Part shown: piece by piece, positions 26,322 through 36,270 of the stretch
Numbering within the stretch: the stretch's first letter is position 1
How the letters are laid out: every line of letters starts with the position of its first letter
Assembly: GCA_005217565.1 (NCBI GenBank)
Contig: SJCO01000010.1
Location: 1-64,000, forward strand
Source of the DNA: Puteibacter caeruleilacunae
Lineage (GTDB): Bacteria; Bacteroidota; Bacteroidia; Bacteroidales; Prolixibacteraceae
Length of the DNA: 64,000 nucleotides
Reading direction: 5' to 3'
Program-made: the position numbers and the translations under genes
Notes under the pieces: model-generated
Told to the model about the DNA's origin: nothing
Seen by the model: the letters and a program-made list of their open reading frames with translations, nothing else
The model's database searches: none

Positions 26322-27310
26322 TATAATGCAGCGATTTCGCTCTTAATACAATCCCATTCTTTCTCTGGAATTACAGCACCAATCACTTCAATTACGCGAC
26401 CTGCTAAGATGGTTGCAACAGCACCACATTTATCCATTGAAAGTCCATTTAATAATCCGTAATAGAATCCTGCAGCATATAAGTCACCAGCTCCGGTTGT
26501 GTCAACACTTACTTTTCCTGAACCACCTACTTTGGTTACTTCGCCATCCTTCTTGATTAATGATCCTTCTTTTCCAATCTTCACGACTGCAATTTCAGTA
26601 AATTCGCTCAACCAATGTAAAGCCTCTTCTGGCTCAAGATCTGAGATAGCTTTTGCCTCTTCCTCATTCGCAAATACAATATCTACGTAGTTCTTTACTA
26701 AACCTCGCAAAAACTCCTTATTATCTTCTACAACATTGTAGCTGGCCAAATCAATCGAAACTTTTAATCCTGCCTCTTTTGCCAATTGTGCTGAGCGCTC
26801 AATCAATTCATGATTCTGAACCAAGTATCCTTCGATGTGGAAGTAATTATATCCGTCAAACATCTCCTTATTTAAATCGTCGGCCGACAATTCAATTGCA
26901 GCACCAAGGTAAGTAGCAAATGTACGCTCCGAATCAGGACTGATTAAAGCAGTTGCTTTTCCTGTTGGATTCTCACCATTTAATATGATAGGACTAACAC
27001 CAGCATCTTCCATTTCCTTTTTAAAGATTGCTCCGAACTCATCTTGATTAGTCTTTCCGATATATCCGCACTTCATTCCAAGGCTTGCTAATCCGCGCAT
27101 ACTATTTGCTACAGAACCTCCAGAAGTTATTTCTTTTGGTAATCCTTCAGTCTCATTGTATACTTTTTGGGCAAAATCAGCGTCCACCAAAGTCATACTT
27201 CCCTTCGGTAACTCAAAGTGTTTCAGAGAGTCATCGCTTTCAAGGCGAATCATAATATCCACCAATGCGTTTCCAATTCCTAATAATACTGGCTTCTTAG
27301 TCATATTCAT
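26321..27310 (-). CDS. PfkB-family kinase, adenosine kinase-like
   Basis: A 329-residue ribokinase-superfamily kinase. GSVANSMRGLASLG is the N-terminal glycine motif; VDTTGAGDLYAAGFYYGLL is the C-terminal motif with the anion hole and the catalytic aspartate in GAGD; FANEEEAKAI and KIGKEGSLI are conserved elements. The family includes adenosine kinase and sugar kinases; the NALVDIM start and PKGSMTLVD stretch favour the adenosine kinase-like subgroup common in Bacteroidota. The gene has a candidate promoter box shared with the divergent tRNA genes. Confidence 0.85.
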   Translation of the reverse strand: MNMTKKPVLLGIGNALVDIMIRLESDDSLKHFELPKGSMTLVDADFAQKVYNETEGLPKEITSGGSVANSMRGLASLGMKCGYIGKTNQDEFGAIFKKEMEDAGVSPIILNGENPTGKATALISPDSERTFATYLGAAIELSADDLNKEMFDGYNYFHIEGYLVQNHELIERSAQLAKEAGLKVSIDLASYNVVEDNKEFLRGLVKNYVDIVFANEEEAKAISDLEPEEALHWLSEFTEIAVVKIGKEGSLIKKDGEVTKVGGSGKVSVDTTGAGDLYAAGFYYGLLNGLSMDKCGAVATILAGRVIEVIGAVIPEKEWDCIKSEIAAL

Positions 27311-27337
27311 GATGAAATTTTTTTTGAAAATTTTTCA

Positions 27338-27376
27338 CAAATATATTTTTAAATTCCGAGAAAGCTATTATTTTTG
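27338..27376. promoter_or_regulatory. Overlapping divergent promoters for the kinase and tRNA-Asn
   Basis: Plus strand: TATTTTTG at 27369-27376 matches the Bacteroidota -7 box TAnnTTTG and has a T-run at 27346-27350 at about the -33 spacing, pointing at the tRNA starting 27420. Minus strand: TATATTTG (complement of 27338-27345) is a perfect -7 box pointing at the kinase start at 27310. The boxes are 23 bases apart, so the two promoters likely compete. Confidence 0.5.
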
Positions 27377-27419
27377 CATCGCTTTAAGAAACTCAAGGAC
27401 GAGATTTCAAAGCAATTAT

Positions 27420-27493
27420 TCCTCAGTAGCTCAGTTGGTTAGAGCGGCGGACTGTTAATCCGTAGGTCGTAGGTTCAAGTCCTACCTGAGGAG
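27420..27493 (+). tRNA. tRNA-Asn (GTT)
   Basis: Cloverleaf of 74 bases. Acceptor stem TCCTCAG (27420-27426) pairs with CTGAGGA (27486-27492), discriminator G. D-arm, the anticodon arm with loop CTGTTAA and anticodon GTT, and GGTTCAAGTCC T-arm are clear. The next three bases happen to be CCA. Confidence 0.95.
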
Positions 27494-27516
27494 CCAAAGC
27501 GTTCCGAAAAATATTT

Positions 27517-27590
27517 TCCTCAGTAGCTCAGTTGGTTAGAGCGGCGGACTGTTAATCCGTAGGTCGTAGGTTCAAGTCCTACCTGAGGAG
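27517..27590 (+). tRNA. tRNA-Asn (GTT), second copy
   Basis: Identical to the 27420 copy over all 74 bases, 23 bases downstream, clearly a tandem duplication. Here no CCA follows (CGA), so the tail must be added after transcription. A terminator follows at 27593. Confidence 0.95.
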
Positions 27591-27592
27591 CG

Positions 27593-27625
27593 AAAAGCTA
27601 ATCATGAAAATGGTTAGCTTTTTTT
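27593..27625 (+). terminator. Terminator after tRNA-Asn pair
   Basis: Stem AAAAGCTAA/TTAGCTTTT (27593-27601 and 27614-27622), 12-base loop, followed by TTT. It may also serve the convergent AraC gene ending at 27630. Confidence 0.75.
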
Positions 27626-27629
27626 GTTT

Positions 27630-28508
27630 TTAGCCTTTTGGTTGTTTGCGGTACAATTGCGGCGACATCCCCATAACTTGTTTAAATATCCTTGAGAAAT
27701 AATAGGGATCATCGTATCCAACTTTACTGGCAATAAGGTTTATTTTCATCTCTGTATGATCCAATAGCTGACTCGCATGTTGTATCCGTAAATGAATAAG
27801 ATAATCCATAGGGGAACGCCCTGTTTTTTGTCGGAATGTAGCCGAATAATGCGAAGGAGAAAGACTGGCTTCCTCGGCAAGCTCCTCTAATGTCAACTTT
27901 GATGAAAGATTTTCCTTCATAAAAAGTATTGTATTTTCAATATTATCTTTCTCCCTTACCGTCCTAATTTGCCGAAATTGGTTAATGTACTTGAAGGATG
28001 CCAAAAAATGGAGGAGACAAACATTAGCATAGCTAAGATTATCAAGACTATATCCCATATCAAGATTCTGCATAATTTCTTCAAATAACTCTATTCGATC
28101 TTCTATCCTGGAAATCTTAGAAGGTGTGATTTTAGTGGTCTGTCCAATAATATCAGTAAAATGACCTGCCAGTTCTCCGGAAAAATGCAACCAGTAAATA
28201 CTCCATGGATCATTTGCTGAACTACCATACGAATGGGCCACATCTTTAGGTATGATAAAAAACTCATTCTCTTTAATGGCAGACTTCTTCCCCTCCAAAG
28301 AAAACCATCCTTCACCGGCAACGCAATAAATCAGTATATACTGACTACATCCTTCTTTTCGAATGCGATGATGAAACTGTGCATGAGGATAATAACCGAT
28401 ATCTGTAAGGAACAACTGCTGCCCCAATATGCTTTGCTGAACCTCTCGAATAATAAACTCCGGCAAAACAATAGTTCTTTGTCCTTTGAATCCTTCTTTT
28501 CTTCTCAT
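27630..28508 (-). CDS. AraC family transcriptional regulator
   Basis: A 292-residue regulator. An N-terminal cupin-like sensor domain (residues about 15-160, with SILGQQLFLTDIGYYPHAQFHHRIR and IIPKDVAHSYGS) precedes a C-terminal AraC double helix-turn-helix: LTLEELAEEASLSPSHYSATFRQKTGRSPMDYLIHLRI and KINLIASKVGYDDPYYFSRIFKQVMGMSPQLYRKQ. It is divergent from the sugar porter and carbohydrate enzyme genes and is the probable local regulator responding to a sugar. Confidence 0.93.
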   Translation of the reverse strand: MRRKEGFKGQRTIVLPEFIIREVQQSILGQQLFLTDIGYYPHAQFHHRIRKEGCSQYILIYCVAGEGWFSLEGKKSAIKENEFFIIPKDVAHSYGSSANDPWSIYWLHFSGELAGHFTDIIGQTTKITPSKISRIEDRIELFEEIMQNLDMGYSLDNLSYANVCLLHFLASFKYINQFRQIRTVREKDNIENTILFMKENLSSKLTLEELAEEASLSPSHYSATFRQKTGRSPMDYLIHLRIQHASQLLDHTEMKINLIASKVGYDDPYYFSRIFKQVMGMSPQLYRKQPKG

Positions 28509-28577
28509 GCTACGAATATAACACTATACCATAAGATAATCCATCTTTATCGTTAATAATTCCATTTTCAAGAATCA

Positions 28578-28597
28578 CTCAAATAGCTTATTTTGAG
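28578..28597. promoter_or_regulatory. Inverted repeat between AraC and sugar porter genes
   Basis: CTCAAA/TTTGAG (28578-28583 and 28592-28597) with an 8-base spacer sits in the divergent spacer, overlapping a TTATTTTG that is one mismatch from the -7 consensus for the rightward genes. A regulator site is possible. Confidence 0.3.
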
Positions 28598-28631
28598 GTA
28601 TTATTTAAAACCAAATAATCAATCAGACCTA

Positions 28632-30023
28632 ATGAGTAAATTCAACACAAAATACATCTTCACCATATCAATGGTCTCCGCGATGGGAGGACTACTGTTT
28701 GGATACGATTGGGTAGTCATAGGAGGAGCTAAGCCTTTTTATGAATTATTCTTTTCTATATCTGACTCTGCGAACCTACAAGGATGGGCCATGAGCTGTG
28801 CATTAGTAGGCTGTTTACTAGGGGCAATGGCATCGGGCATGTTGAGCGACAAATATGGTCGTAAAAAGTTACTGCTGTTCGCCGCTCTATTATTTACCCT
28901 ATCCGCAATTGGAACAGGTGCCTGTAACGAATACAATATGTTTGTATTTTATCGTATTCTTGGAGGTATTGGAATCGGACTGGCATCTAACCTTTCTCCC
29001 ATTTATATCGCTGAAATATCACCAGCCTCAATGCGTGGAAAGTTTGTTTCGCTAAATCAATTAACAATAGTAATTGGGATACTTGCAGCACAATTGGTCA
29101 ACTGGGGGATTGCTGATTTTGTCCCTCCTGGTACATCACCTGAAGAGATCCTTCATTCATGGAATGGACAAACAGGTTGGAGATGGATGTTCTGGGCCGA
29201 AGCAATTCCAGCAACATTATTTTTTCTATTGATGCTTACAGTCCCAGAGAGTCCGCGATGGCTTGCTCAAAAGAACCATAAAGACAAAGTACTTAAAATA
29301 TTATCAAAGATTGGCGGAAAACAATATGCCGAGCAAGAATACAATTCGATCTGTCAAAATACAGCATCAAAGGTGTCTAAAACCAACTTTAGGAGCCTAC
29401 TGAAGCCTAACATGCGCAAGGTTTTGATCATCGGTATCACCTTAGCTGCATTTCAACAGTGGTGTGGGATTAATGTCATCTTTAATTATGCCCAGGAAAT
29501 CTTCGAAGCGGCAGGATATGATGTTTCCGACATTCTATTCAACATTGTCATCACGGGTACTGTCAACCTTATATTTACCTTCGTAGCAATCTATACTGTC
29601 GACAAACTGGGAAGAAGGACACTGATGCTTATTGGTGCAGGAGGATTAACCGTAATATACCTGTTTATCGGATTATCATATTTCTTCAATATCACTGGCT
29701 GGATATTACTATTGTTAGTTATTAGTGCAATCGCATGTTATGCCATGTCGCTGGCTCCTGTTACCTGGGTTATTCTTTCTGAAATATTCCCAAATAGAAT
29801 AAGAGCTGCCGCTATGGGTGTTGCAACCGTATCGTTATGGCTGGCCAGCTTTCTGCTAACCTATACATTCCCTTTCCTCAACAAATGGCTCAATGCATCT
29901 GGAACCTTTTGGCTCTATGGCGGAATATGTATGGCAGGATTACTGTTCATCTTTAGAAATCTACCTGAGACAAAAGGACGCTCTCTGGAAGAGATAGAAT
30001 CAGAATTAGTCACCGAAAAATAA
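28632..30023 (+). CDS. Sugar porter family MFS transporter
   Basis: About 463 residues from the ATG at 28632; the frame opens earlier (28593) but the extra 13 residues are polar and unlike the family. Twelve hydrophobic segments and the sugar porter signatures are visible: GYDWVVIGG in helix 1, DKYGRKKLLLF after helix 2, PIYIAEISPASMRGKFVSLNQ, PESPRWL between helices 6 and 7, and PETKGRSLEEIE at the end. It resembles XylE-type proton/sugar symporters. First gene of the plus-strand carbohydrate unit, six bases before the GH2 gene, so it likely imports the sugar that the enzymes release. Confidence 0.92.
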   Translation: MSKFNTKYIFTISMVSAMGGLLFGYDWVVIGGAKPFYELFFSISDSANLQGWAMSCALVGCLLGAMASGMLSDKYGRKKLLLFAALLFTLSAIGTGACNEYNMFVFYRILGGIGIGLASNLSPIYIAEISPASMRGKFVSLNQLTIVIGILAAQLVNWGIADFVPPGTSPEEILHSWNGQTGWRWMFWAEAIPATLFFLLMLTVPESPRWLAQKNHKDKVLKILSKIGGKQYAEQEYNSICQNTASKVSKTNFRSLLKPNMRKVLIIGITLAAFQQWCGINVIFNYAQEIFEAAGYDVSDILFNIVITGTVNLIFTFVAIYTVDKLGRRTLMLIGAGGLTVIYLFIGLSYFFNITGWILLLLVISAIACYAMSLAPVTWVILSEIFPNRIRAAAMGVATVSLWLASFLLTYTFPFLNKWLNASGTFWLYGGICMAGLLFIFRNLPETKGRSLEEIESELVTEK

Positions 30024-30029
30024 TACACC

Positions 30030-32864
30030 ATGAGATACTGCTACATATTAACAATTGTTTGCTTATTCATCCTTGGTTCTTGTTCTACGAAACAGGAGAA
30101 CACAATTGACTTATCTGGAGAATGGAGATTCCAGGTAGATTCATTGGATAAGGGAGAACAACAAGAATGGTACACTGAAAAATTGCCTGAAACAATAAAT
30201 CTTCCAGGCTCCATGGCAATCAACGGAAAGGGAGAAGACATCAGTGTAAATACCAGATGGACCGGACAGATTGTCGACAACTCATGGTTCACAGATGAGA
30301 AATATGCTCGCTACAGAAAAGAAGGGAACATCAAAATCCCTTTCTGGCTACAACCTAAAAAGCACTATGTAGGTGCAGCATGGTATCAAAAGACCGTAAC
30401 CATTCCAAATAACTGGGCAGAACAACACGTTGAACTCTTTCTTGAGCGTGCCCATTGGGAAACAACAGTATGGATTGATAACAACAAAATAGGAGATCAG
30501 AATTTCCTTGGAACGCCTCACCAATATGATCTTACAAAGCATTTAACACCTGGTAAACATACCATCACAATACGAGTTGACAATCGAACAAAGGCAATTG
30601 ATCCTGGAATGAATTCTCACAGTATTTCTGATCATACACAATCAAACTGGAATGGTATTGTTGGAGAAATTGCGTTAAAATCATCTCCATTAATATTGGT
30701 GGATGATATTAAGATATACCCAGATATCAAAGATAAATCTATCCGTATCAAAGGTCATGTCAACTATCAGTATGAGCAGAATATCCCATGCAAATTACAT
30801 ATCCAAGTTGCTGAGAAAGGGAATTCAAACAACAAACTGAAACCTTTGTCATTTGAACTGGATATTAGGCAAGCAAAAGAATTTGACGTCTCCTACTCGA
30901 TGGGAGAAGATCCTCAACTATGGGACGAGTTTAACCCTTTCCTTTACGAGGCCACAATAGATTTAGAATCGACCCAAGGAGTAGCTTCCAAGACCATATC
31001 GTTCGGCATGCGAGAGTTTAAGGTAAATAACACACAATTTGCTGTAAACGGAAGACCAATCTTTCTTAGAGGCACCTTGGAATGTGCGATATTCCCCAAA
31101 ACGGGTTATCCTACGACCAATGTAGGTGACTGGAAACGCATTTTAAACATCTGTAAAGCTCATGGATTAAACCATATGAGGTTTCATTCGTGGTGCCCTC
31201 CCAAAGCTGCATTTGTGGCCGCTGATGAATTAGGGGTTTATCTTCAGGTAGAATGCTCAAGCTGGGCAAACAGTGGTTCATCAATTGGTGACCAAAAACC
31301 GATAGATCAATGGCTTTACAAAGAGGGTGAGCAGATATTGAAAACCTATGGTAATCATCCATCCTTTTGTTTGATGGCCTATGGTAATGAGCCTGGAGGA
31401 AAAAACCAGGGGACTTACCTAACTGATTTTGTGAATCATTTCCGAAACAAAGATCCTCGAAGAGTATACACTGGAGGTGCCGGCTGGCCATATATCGAGT
31501 CGTTGGATTACTACAACAATGCAGCACCTAGAATTCAGGGATGGGGACAACAGCTAAATAGTATTATCAACAAGCAAGCTCCTCAAACGAATTATGATTT
31601 CAAAGAGATCATCGATAAAATACCAATGCCTTATGTGAGTCATGAAATTGGTCAGTGGTGTGCATATCCAAACTTCAAGGAGATCAAGAAGTATACAGGA
31701 ATATTGCAGGCGAAAAACTTTGAAATCTTTCAAGAAACGCTCAACGAAAATAATCTTGGTCATTTGGCGGATAGCTTTTTGTTAGCATCAGGAAAGCTTC
31801 AGGCATTGTGCTATAAAGCCGACATAGAGGCTGCTCTTCGGACCAAAGGATTTGCAGGATTTCAGTTGTTGGATTTGCATGACTTCCCGGGACAAGGAAC
31901 TGCATTGGTCGGAGTGCTTGATGCTTTCTGGGAAGAAAAAGGCTACATCACTCCCGAAGAATACAGCAAGTTTTGCAACTCAACAGTTCCTTTATGCAGA
32001 TTAGAAAAAAGGGTGTTCTACGATAACGAAGTAATTAGTGCCCAGGCAGAGGTTGCTCATTTCGGTGCAACTAAAATTTCTAACGCAGCATCAACATGGC
32101 AACTAACCAACACCAAACAAGAGGTTATTGTAAAAGGAACATTACCTTCTCGCGATATACCAATGGCCAATGGAGTATCCCTGGGTAATATCGACATTAA
32201 TCTTCCACCTCTAACAAAAGCAGAAAAACTTACGTTAACAGTGAGTGTTGAAAACTTTTCCAACAACTGGGACATATGGGTTTACCCATCGAAGAAGACA
32301 GAGCTGAACAATCAGAACATCAAGGTAGTCCAGGAGCTGACTCCTGCTACATTAGCCCTTGTGCGACAAGGTGGGAAAGTGTTATTAACGCTTCCTAAGG
32401 GAAAATTAAAAGAACAGTATGGTGGAAATATTGGAATTGGTTTCTCTAGTATTTTCTGGAATACTGCATGGACAAGAGGACAAAAACCTCATACATTAGG
32501 TATTTTGTGCAATCCTCAGCATCCAGCATTAATAGATTTCCCAACAGAATATCATTCTAACTGGCAGTGGTGGGATGCCATGACACACTCCAATGCCCTT
32601 AATTTGGATGCAATAAATCCTAAGCTTAATCCTATTGTCAGAGTGGTTGATGATTGGTTTGAAAATCGAAGTCTTGGTCTTCTATTTGAGGCTAAAATAG
32701 GCAAAGGGAAAATACTTGTTTCGGGTATTGACTTGCTAACAGACCAGCAACAACGACCAGAAGCAGAACAATTGCTTTATAGCTTGATGAAATATATGTC
32801 GGGCGAACAATTTCAACCACAAATAGAATTAAGCGAACAAAAGATAAAATCCATCTATCAGTAA
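30030..32864 (+). CDS. Glycoside hydrolase family 2 lipoprotein
   Basis: A 944-residue enzyme with a lipoprotein signal (lipobox Cys18, LGSC). Domains in order: N-terminal jelly-roll sugar-binding domain (WRFQVDSLD to about 215), Ig-like sandwich (about 220-330), TIM barrel with NHMRFHSWCPP, acid/base Glu454 in MAYGNEP, and probable nucleophile Glu539 in SHEIGQW; then further beta domains. Family 2 enzymes cleave beta-galactosides, glucuronides, mannosides or arabinosides; specificity is unknown. The presence of a lipoprotein signal suggests periplasmic or surface location. It is coupled to the sugar porter and paralogous to the GH2 at 36271. Confidence 0.9.
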   Translation: MRYCYILTIVCLFILGSCSTKQENTIDLSGEWRFQVDSLDKGEQQEWYTEKLPETINLPGSMAINGKGEDISVNTRWTGQIVDNSWFTDEKYARYRKEGNIKIPFWLQPKKHYVGAAWYQKTVTIPNNWAEQHVELFLERAHWETTVWIDNNKIGDQNFLGTPHQYDLTKHLTPGKHTITIRVDNRTKAIDPGMNSHSISDHTQSNWNGIVGEIALKSSPLILVDDIKIYPDIKDKSIRIKGHVNYQYEQNIPCKLHIQVAEKGNSNNKLKPLSFELDIRQAKEFDVSYSMGEDPQLWDEFNPFLYEATIDLESTQGVASKTISFGMREFKVNNTQFAVNGRPIFLRGTLECAIFPKTGYPTTNVGDWKRILNICKAHGLNHMRFHSWCPPKAAFVAADELGVYLQVECSSWANSGSSIGDQKPIDQWLYKEGEQILKTYGNHPSFCLMAYGNEPGGKNQGTYLTDFVNHFRNKDPRRVYTGGAGWPYIESLDYYNNAAPRIQGWGQQLNSIINKQAPQTNYDFKEIIDKIPMPYVSHEIGQWCAYPNFKEIKKYTGILQAKNFEIFQETLNENNLGHLADSFLLASGKLQALCYKADIEAALRTKGFAGFQLLDLHDFPGQGTALVGVLDAFWEEKGYITPEEYSKFCNSTVPLCRLEKRVFYDNEVISAQAEVAHFGATKISNAASTWQLTNTKQEVIVKGTLPSRDIPMANGVSLGNIDINLPPLTKAEKLTLTVSVENFSNNWDIWVYPSKKTELNNQNIKVVQELTPATLALVRQGGKVLLTLPKGKLKEQYGGNIGIGFSSIFWNTAWTRGQKPHTLGILCNPQHPALIDFPTEYHSNWQWWDAMTHSNALNLDAINPKLNPIVRVVDDWFENRSLGLLFEAKIGKGKILVSGIDLLTDQQQRPEAEQLLYSLMKYMSGEQFQPQIELSEQKIKSIYQ

Positions 32865-32912
32865 TATATCCTCTTAGGGCTCCAAACAAGCCCAAATCAA
32901 TGATTAGGACTC

Positions 32913-32928
32913 TCCCTCAATTGAGGGA
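32913..32928. repeat. 16-base perfect palindrome before the DUF5107 gene
   Basis: TCCCTCAATTGAGGGA lies in the 101-base gap between the first GH2 and the DUF5107 gene. It could be a hairpin that adjusts expression within the operon, or an operator. There is no U-run after it. Confidence 0.4.
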
Positions 32929-32965
32929 CGGGCCCTGAGATTGGTAAATCAAAATTGTTAAACAA

Positions 32966-35900
32966 ATGAAGCAAAGTGTAAAAGCATGGCGGGAACAGGT
33001 TACCATTCCAACTTATGGAATAGGAGAACCTGAGAAGAATCCGATATTCCTTGAGAAAAGAGTCTACCAGGGCAGTAGCGGTGTTGTTTATCCTTACCCT
33101 GTGATTGAAAAGATATTTGATGAGAAGAAAGATGAAGTATGGAATGCCATCTATCTTGAAAATGAATACCTGAAAATCATGATTCTACCAGAGCTTGGTG
33201 GACGTATACAAATGGCATATGATAAAGTTAAACAACGTCATTTCGTTTATTATAATCAGGTCATTAAACCGGCTTTAGTGGGACTTACCGGCCCATGGAT
33301 ATCGGGAGGTATAGAATTCAACTGGCCTCAACATCACCGACCAACCACCTATGACCCGGTCGATTCTTCAATCGAAGAGAACAAAGATGGTAGTATTACC
33401 GTGTGGTGTAGTGAGGTAGAGCGAATGTTCAGAACGAAAGCGATGGCTGGATTTACCTTACATCCCGACAAAGCATATCTTGAGATTAAAGCCAAAATTT
33501 ATAACCGCACTCCATTTCCTCAGACGTTTCTTTGGTGGGCTAATCCTGCGGTAAAGGTGAATGACGATTATCAATCTGTCTTCCCTCCTGATGTCAACGC
33601 AGTCTTCGATCATGGAAAACGTGATGTTTCTAGTTTTCCAATAGCAACAGGCACCTATTACAAGGTAGACTATTCTGCTGGAGTTGATATCTCGAGATAT
33701 AAAAATATACCTGTCCCAACAAGCTACATGGCCATCAAATCGGACTATGACTTTGTTGGTGGTTACGAGAATGACACCAAAGGCGGATTACTGCATATTG
33801 CTGATCATCATCAATCTCCGGGGAAAAAACAATGGACCTGGGGTAATGGAGACTTCGGACAAGCATGGGATCGTAACCTCACTGATGAAGACGGACCATA
33901 TATTGAATTGATGTGTGGTGTGTATACCGATAATCAGCCTGACTTTACATGGCTACAACCTTACGAAGAAAAAAGCTTCAAGCAATATTTCATGCCATAT
34001 CGTGATCTTGGTGTCGTAAAAAATGCCACAAAAGAGGCTTTAGTGAATCTTGAGTTTGAAAATAATTCAGTCAACATAAAGGCTTACGCAACTGCACGTC
34101 AGTCGGGCGCCAAGATTTATCTTTATGAAAAGGATACGTTGGTTATGCAAGATGAGGTTGAGTTATCTCCTTACAATAGCTATGAAAAGACATGTGCAGG
34201 CATTAATAATCCCAAAGATTGCTACATCAAGGTTTGTGATATCAATGACAGTATACTGGTCGACTGGAAAGTAGCAGAAGATATCGACGAGACTATTCCA
34301 GAGCCTGCTAAAGCAGCGCTTGAACCATCAGAAATAGAAAACACAGAGCAACTTTACTTACAAGGATTACATCTGGAACAATACAGACATGCGACCTTTA
34401 ATCCGATAGACTATTATGAGGAAGCACTTCGGCGAGATCCTTCTGATATTCGCAATAATAATGCTTTGGGATTGTGGTTCATGCGAAAAGGTCAATTCTC
34501 AAAAGCGGAGAAATATTTTAGAACTGCCATTACAACATTAACTGAAAGGAATCCTAATCCCTACGAAAGTGAGCCATTATACAACCTGGGACTTTGTCTG
34601 AGTTATCAGGACAAACAGGAAGAGGCATATGAGTTGTTTCAGAAGGCTGCATGGAGTGGTGCATGGCAGGATAGTAGCTATTTCAATGCTGCAAAAATAG
34701 CCACAAAAAGAAAAGACTTTGAACGCGCACTTGATCTTACTGATCGAGCCCTATCAAGAAATGCGTTCAACCAAAAAGCAAGACATTTGCGGATTATCCT
34801 GAACAGGATGACGAATAATCATGAAGAAGCTCTAGAATGGATCAATAACACGCTAGCAATCGATCAATTCAACTTTGGTGCTCTTTACGAGAAGTACCTA
34901 TTAACAGCTGATCCTACTGACATTGATGAATTTAAGTCACTTATCCGTGATAATGTTCATAACTATATTGAATATGCACTTGACTATGCTGAAGTAGGTC
35001 TGAATGAAGAAGCACATGCATTATTGAACATCCACATGGAAAGGAAAGATTCATGTTATCCCATCATCTGGTATTTAAAAGGATACCTCTATCATAAGCA
35101 AGGAAAGACAGACAAAGCGCTTGAGGCATTTAAAATAGCTGGAAAGCAACCAGCCGATTACTGTTTCCCTAACAAAGTAGAGGAATTAATCATCCTTCAG
35201 CAGGCCACTATGTTAAATCCACAAGATGCAAAAGCATGGTACTACCTGGGGAACTTCTGGTATGGGGCCCGACAATATAAGGAGGCAATACAATGCTGGG
35301 AACAATCAAGAGGTTTGGATAGCACATACCCTACCGTTCATCGTAACCTGTCACTTGCTTATTACAACAAATGCAACGACAGTCAACAGGCAAGAGAAGC
35401 ATTGGAGAAAGCATTTGAGTTAGACTCTTCTGATGCACGTGTACTCATGGAACTGGATCAACTATACAAAAAGCTAGGTGTTTCTGCTGATGAAAGAACT
35501 ATTCTTCTGGAACAGCACCCTGAATTAGTAGATTACAGGGATGACCTTTACCTGGAATTGCTTTCATTGAAGAACTTCCAGCAACAGGAAGATGAGGCTT
35601 TAAAGATGCTAATGAACCGCCGGTTTCATCCTTGGGAAGGAGGGGAAGGCAAGGTTGTTGGACAATACCTCCATGCGAGGATTGAGCTAGCGAAAAAGGC
35701 CATCGAGAATAGCAATTTTGAGGAAGCACTTGAACATCTTAAGGCCACCAACACCTATCCTGAGAACCTGGGAGAAGGAAAACTAACTGGTGCACAGGAA
35801 AATGACGTCTATTATTGGATGGGATGTACATTCGAAGCAATGGGTAGAACAAATGAGGCCAAGCAAGCTTGGGAGCATGCAGCCAGCGGTTTAACAGAAC

Positions 35901-36259
35901 CTTCTGTTGCATTGTATTACAATGATCAACAACCAGATAAAATATTCTACCAGGCATTGGCATTGCAAAAGCTTAATCGTAATGAAGAGGCCAAAACACG
36001 ATTTACCACATTGCAGGAATATGGTGAGCGGGAATTAAAGATTCCATTCAAAATGGATTATTTTGCAGTATCTCTACCTGACCTATTGATCTTTGAAGAG
36101 GACCTTCAAAAAAGACATGAGAAGAACTGTCGCTATTTAATGGCACTTGGTAATCTTGGTCTGGGCAATATCGAGCAAGCTCATGAGCTGTTCAAAGGGA
36201 TACTCGAGGAAGATCCTTATTTTATCGGAGCAAGTATTCATTGTGGAATTAAAAATTAA
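32966..36259 (+). CDS. DUF5107 domain protein with TPR repeats
   Basis: A 1097-residue protein without a signal peptide. Residues about 1-345 form the DUF5107 domain (YLKIMILPELGGRIQMAYDK, GPWISGGIEFNWPQHHRPTT, LWWANPAVKVNDDYQSVFPPD, WTWGNGDFGQAWDRNLTDEDGPYIELMCG), which has a galactose mutarotase-like fold with conserved His, Glu and Asp residues. From about 470 to the end there are many TPR helices (for example ALGLWFMRKGQFSKAEKYF, LGNFWYGARQYKEAIQCWEQ, GLCLSYQDKQEEAYELFQKA). The family is found in carbohydrate loci and the enzymatic role is not settled in my knowledge. It is cytoplasmic by sequence and lies between two GH2 genes. Confidence 0.85.
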   Translation: MKQSVKAWREQVTIPTYGIGEPEKNPIFLEKRVYQGSSGVVYPYPVIEKIFDEKKDEVWNAIYLENEYLKIMILPELGGRIQMAYDKVKQRHFVYYNQVIKPALVGLTGPWISGGIEFNWPQHHRPTTYDPVDSSIEENKDGSITVWCSEVERMFRTKAMAGFTLHPDKAYLEIKAKIYNRTPFPQTFLWWANPAVKVNDDYQSVFPPDVNAVFDHGKRDVSSFPIATGTYYKVDYSAGVDISRYKNIPVPTSYMAIKSDYDFVGGYENDTKGGLLHIADHHQSPGKKQWTWGNGDFGQAWDRNLTDEDGPYIELMCGVYTDNQPDFTWLQPYEEKSFKQYFMPYRDLGVVKNATKEALVNLEFENNSVNIKAYATARQSGAKIYLYEKDTLVMQDEVELSPYNSYEKTCAGINNPKDCYIKVCDINDSILVDWKVAEDIDETIPEPAKAALEPSEIENTEQLYLQGLHLEQYRHATFNPIDYYEEALRRDPSDIRNNNALGLWFMRKGQFSKAEKYFRTAITTLTERNPNPYESEPLYNLGLCLSYQDKQEEAYELFQKAAWSGAWQDSSYFNAAKIATKRKDFERALDLTDRALSRNAFNQKARHLRIILNRMTNNHEEALEWINNTLAIDQFNFGALYEKYLLTADPTDIDEFKSLIRDNVHNYIEYALDYAEVGLNEEAHALLNIHMERKDSCYPIIWYLKGYLYHKQGKTDKALEAFKIAGKQPADYCFPNKVEELIILQQATMLNPQDAKAWYYLGNFWYGARQYKEAIQCWEQSRGLDSTYPTVHRNLSLAYYNKCNDSQQAREALEKAFELDSSDARVLMELDQLYKKLGVSADERTILLEQHPELVDYRDDLYLELLSLKNFQQQEDEALKMLMNRRFHPWEGGEGKVVGQYLHARIELAKKAIENSNFEEALEHLKATNTYPENLGEGKLTGAQENDVYYWMGCTFEAMGRTNEAKQAWEHAASGLTEPSVALYYNDQQPDKIFYQALALQKLNRNEEAKTRFTTLQEYGERELKIPFKMDYFAVSLPDLLIFEEDLQKRHEKNCRYLMALGNLGLGNIEQAHELFKGILEEDPYFIGASIHCGIKN

Positions 36260-36270
36260 CAAGATAAGCT

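Noticed and set aside
27420-27590. Tandem tRNA pair as an integration site with an attached mobile element
   Set aside because: No integrase, no partial tRNA repeat and no element border was seen on either side; a plain duplication explains the two copies.
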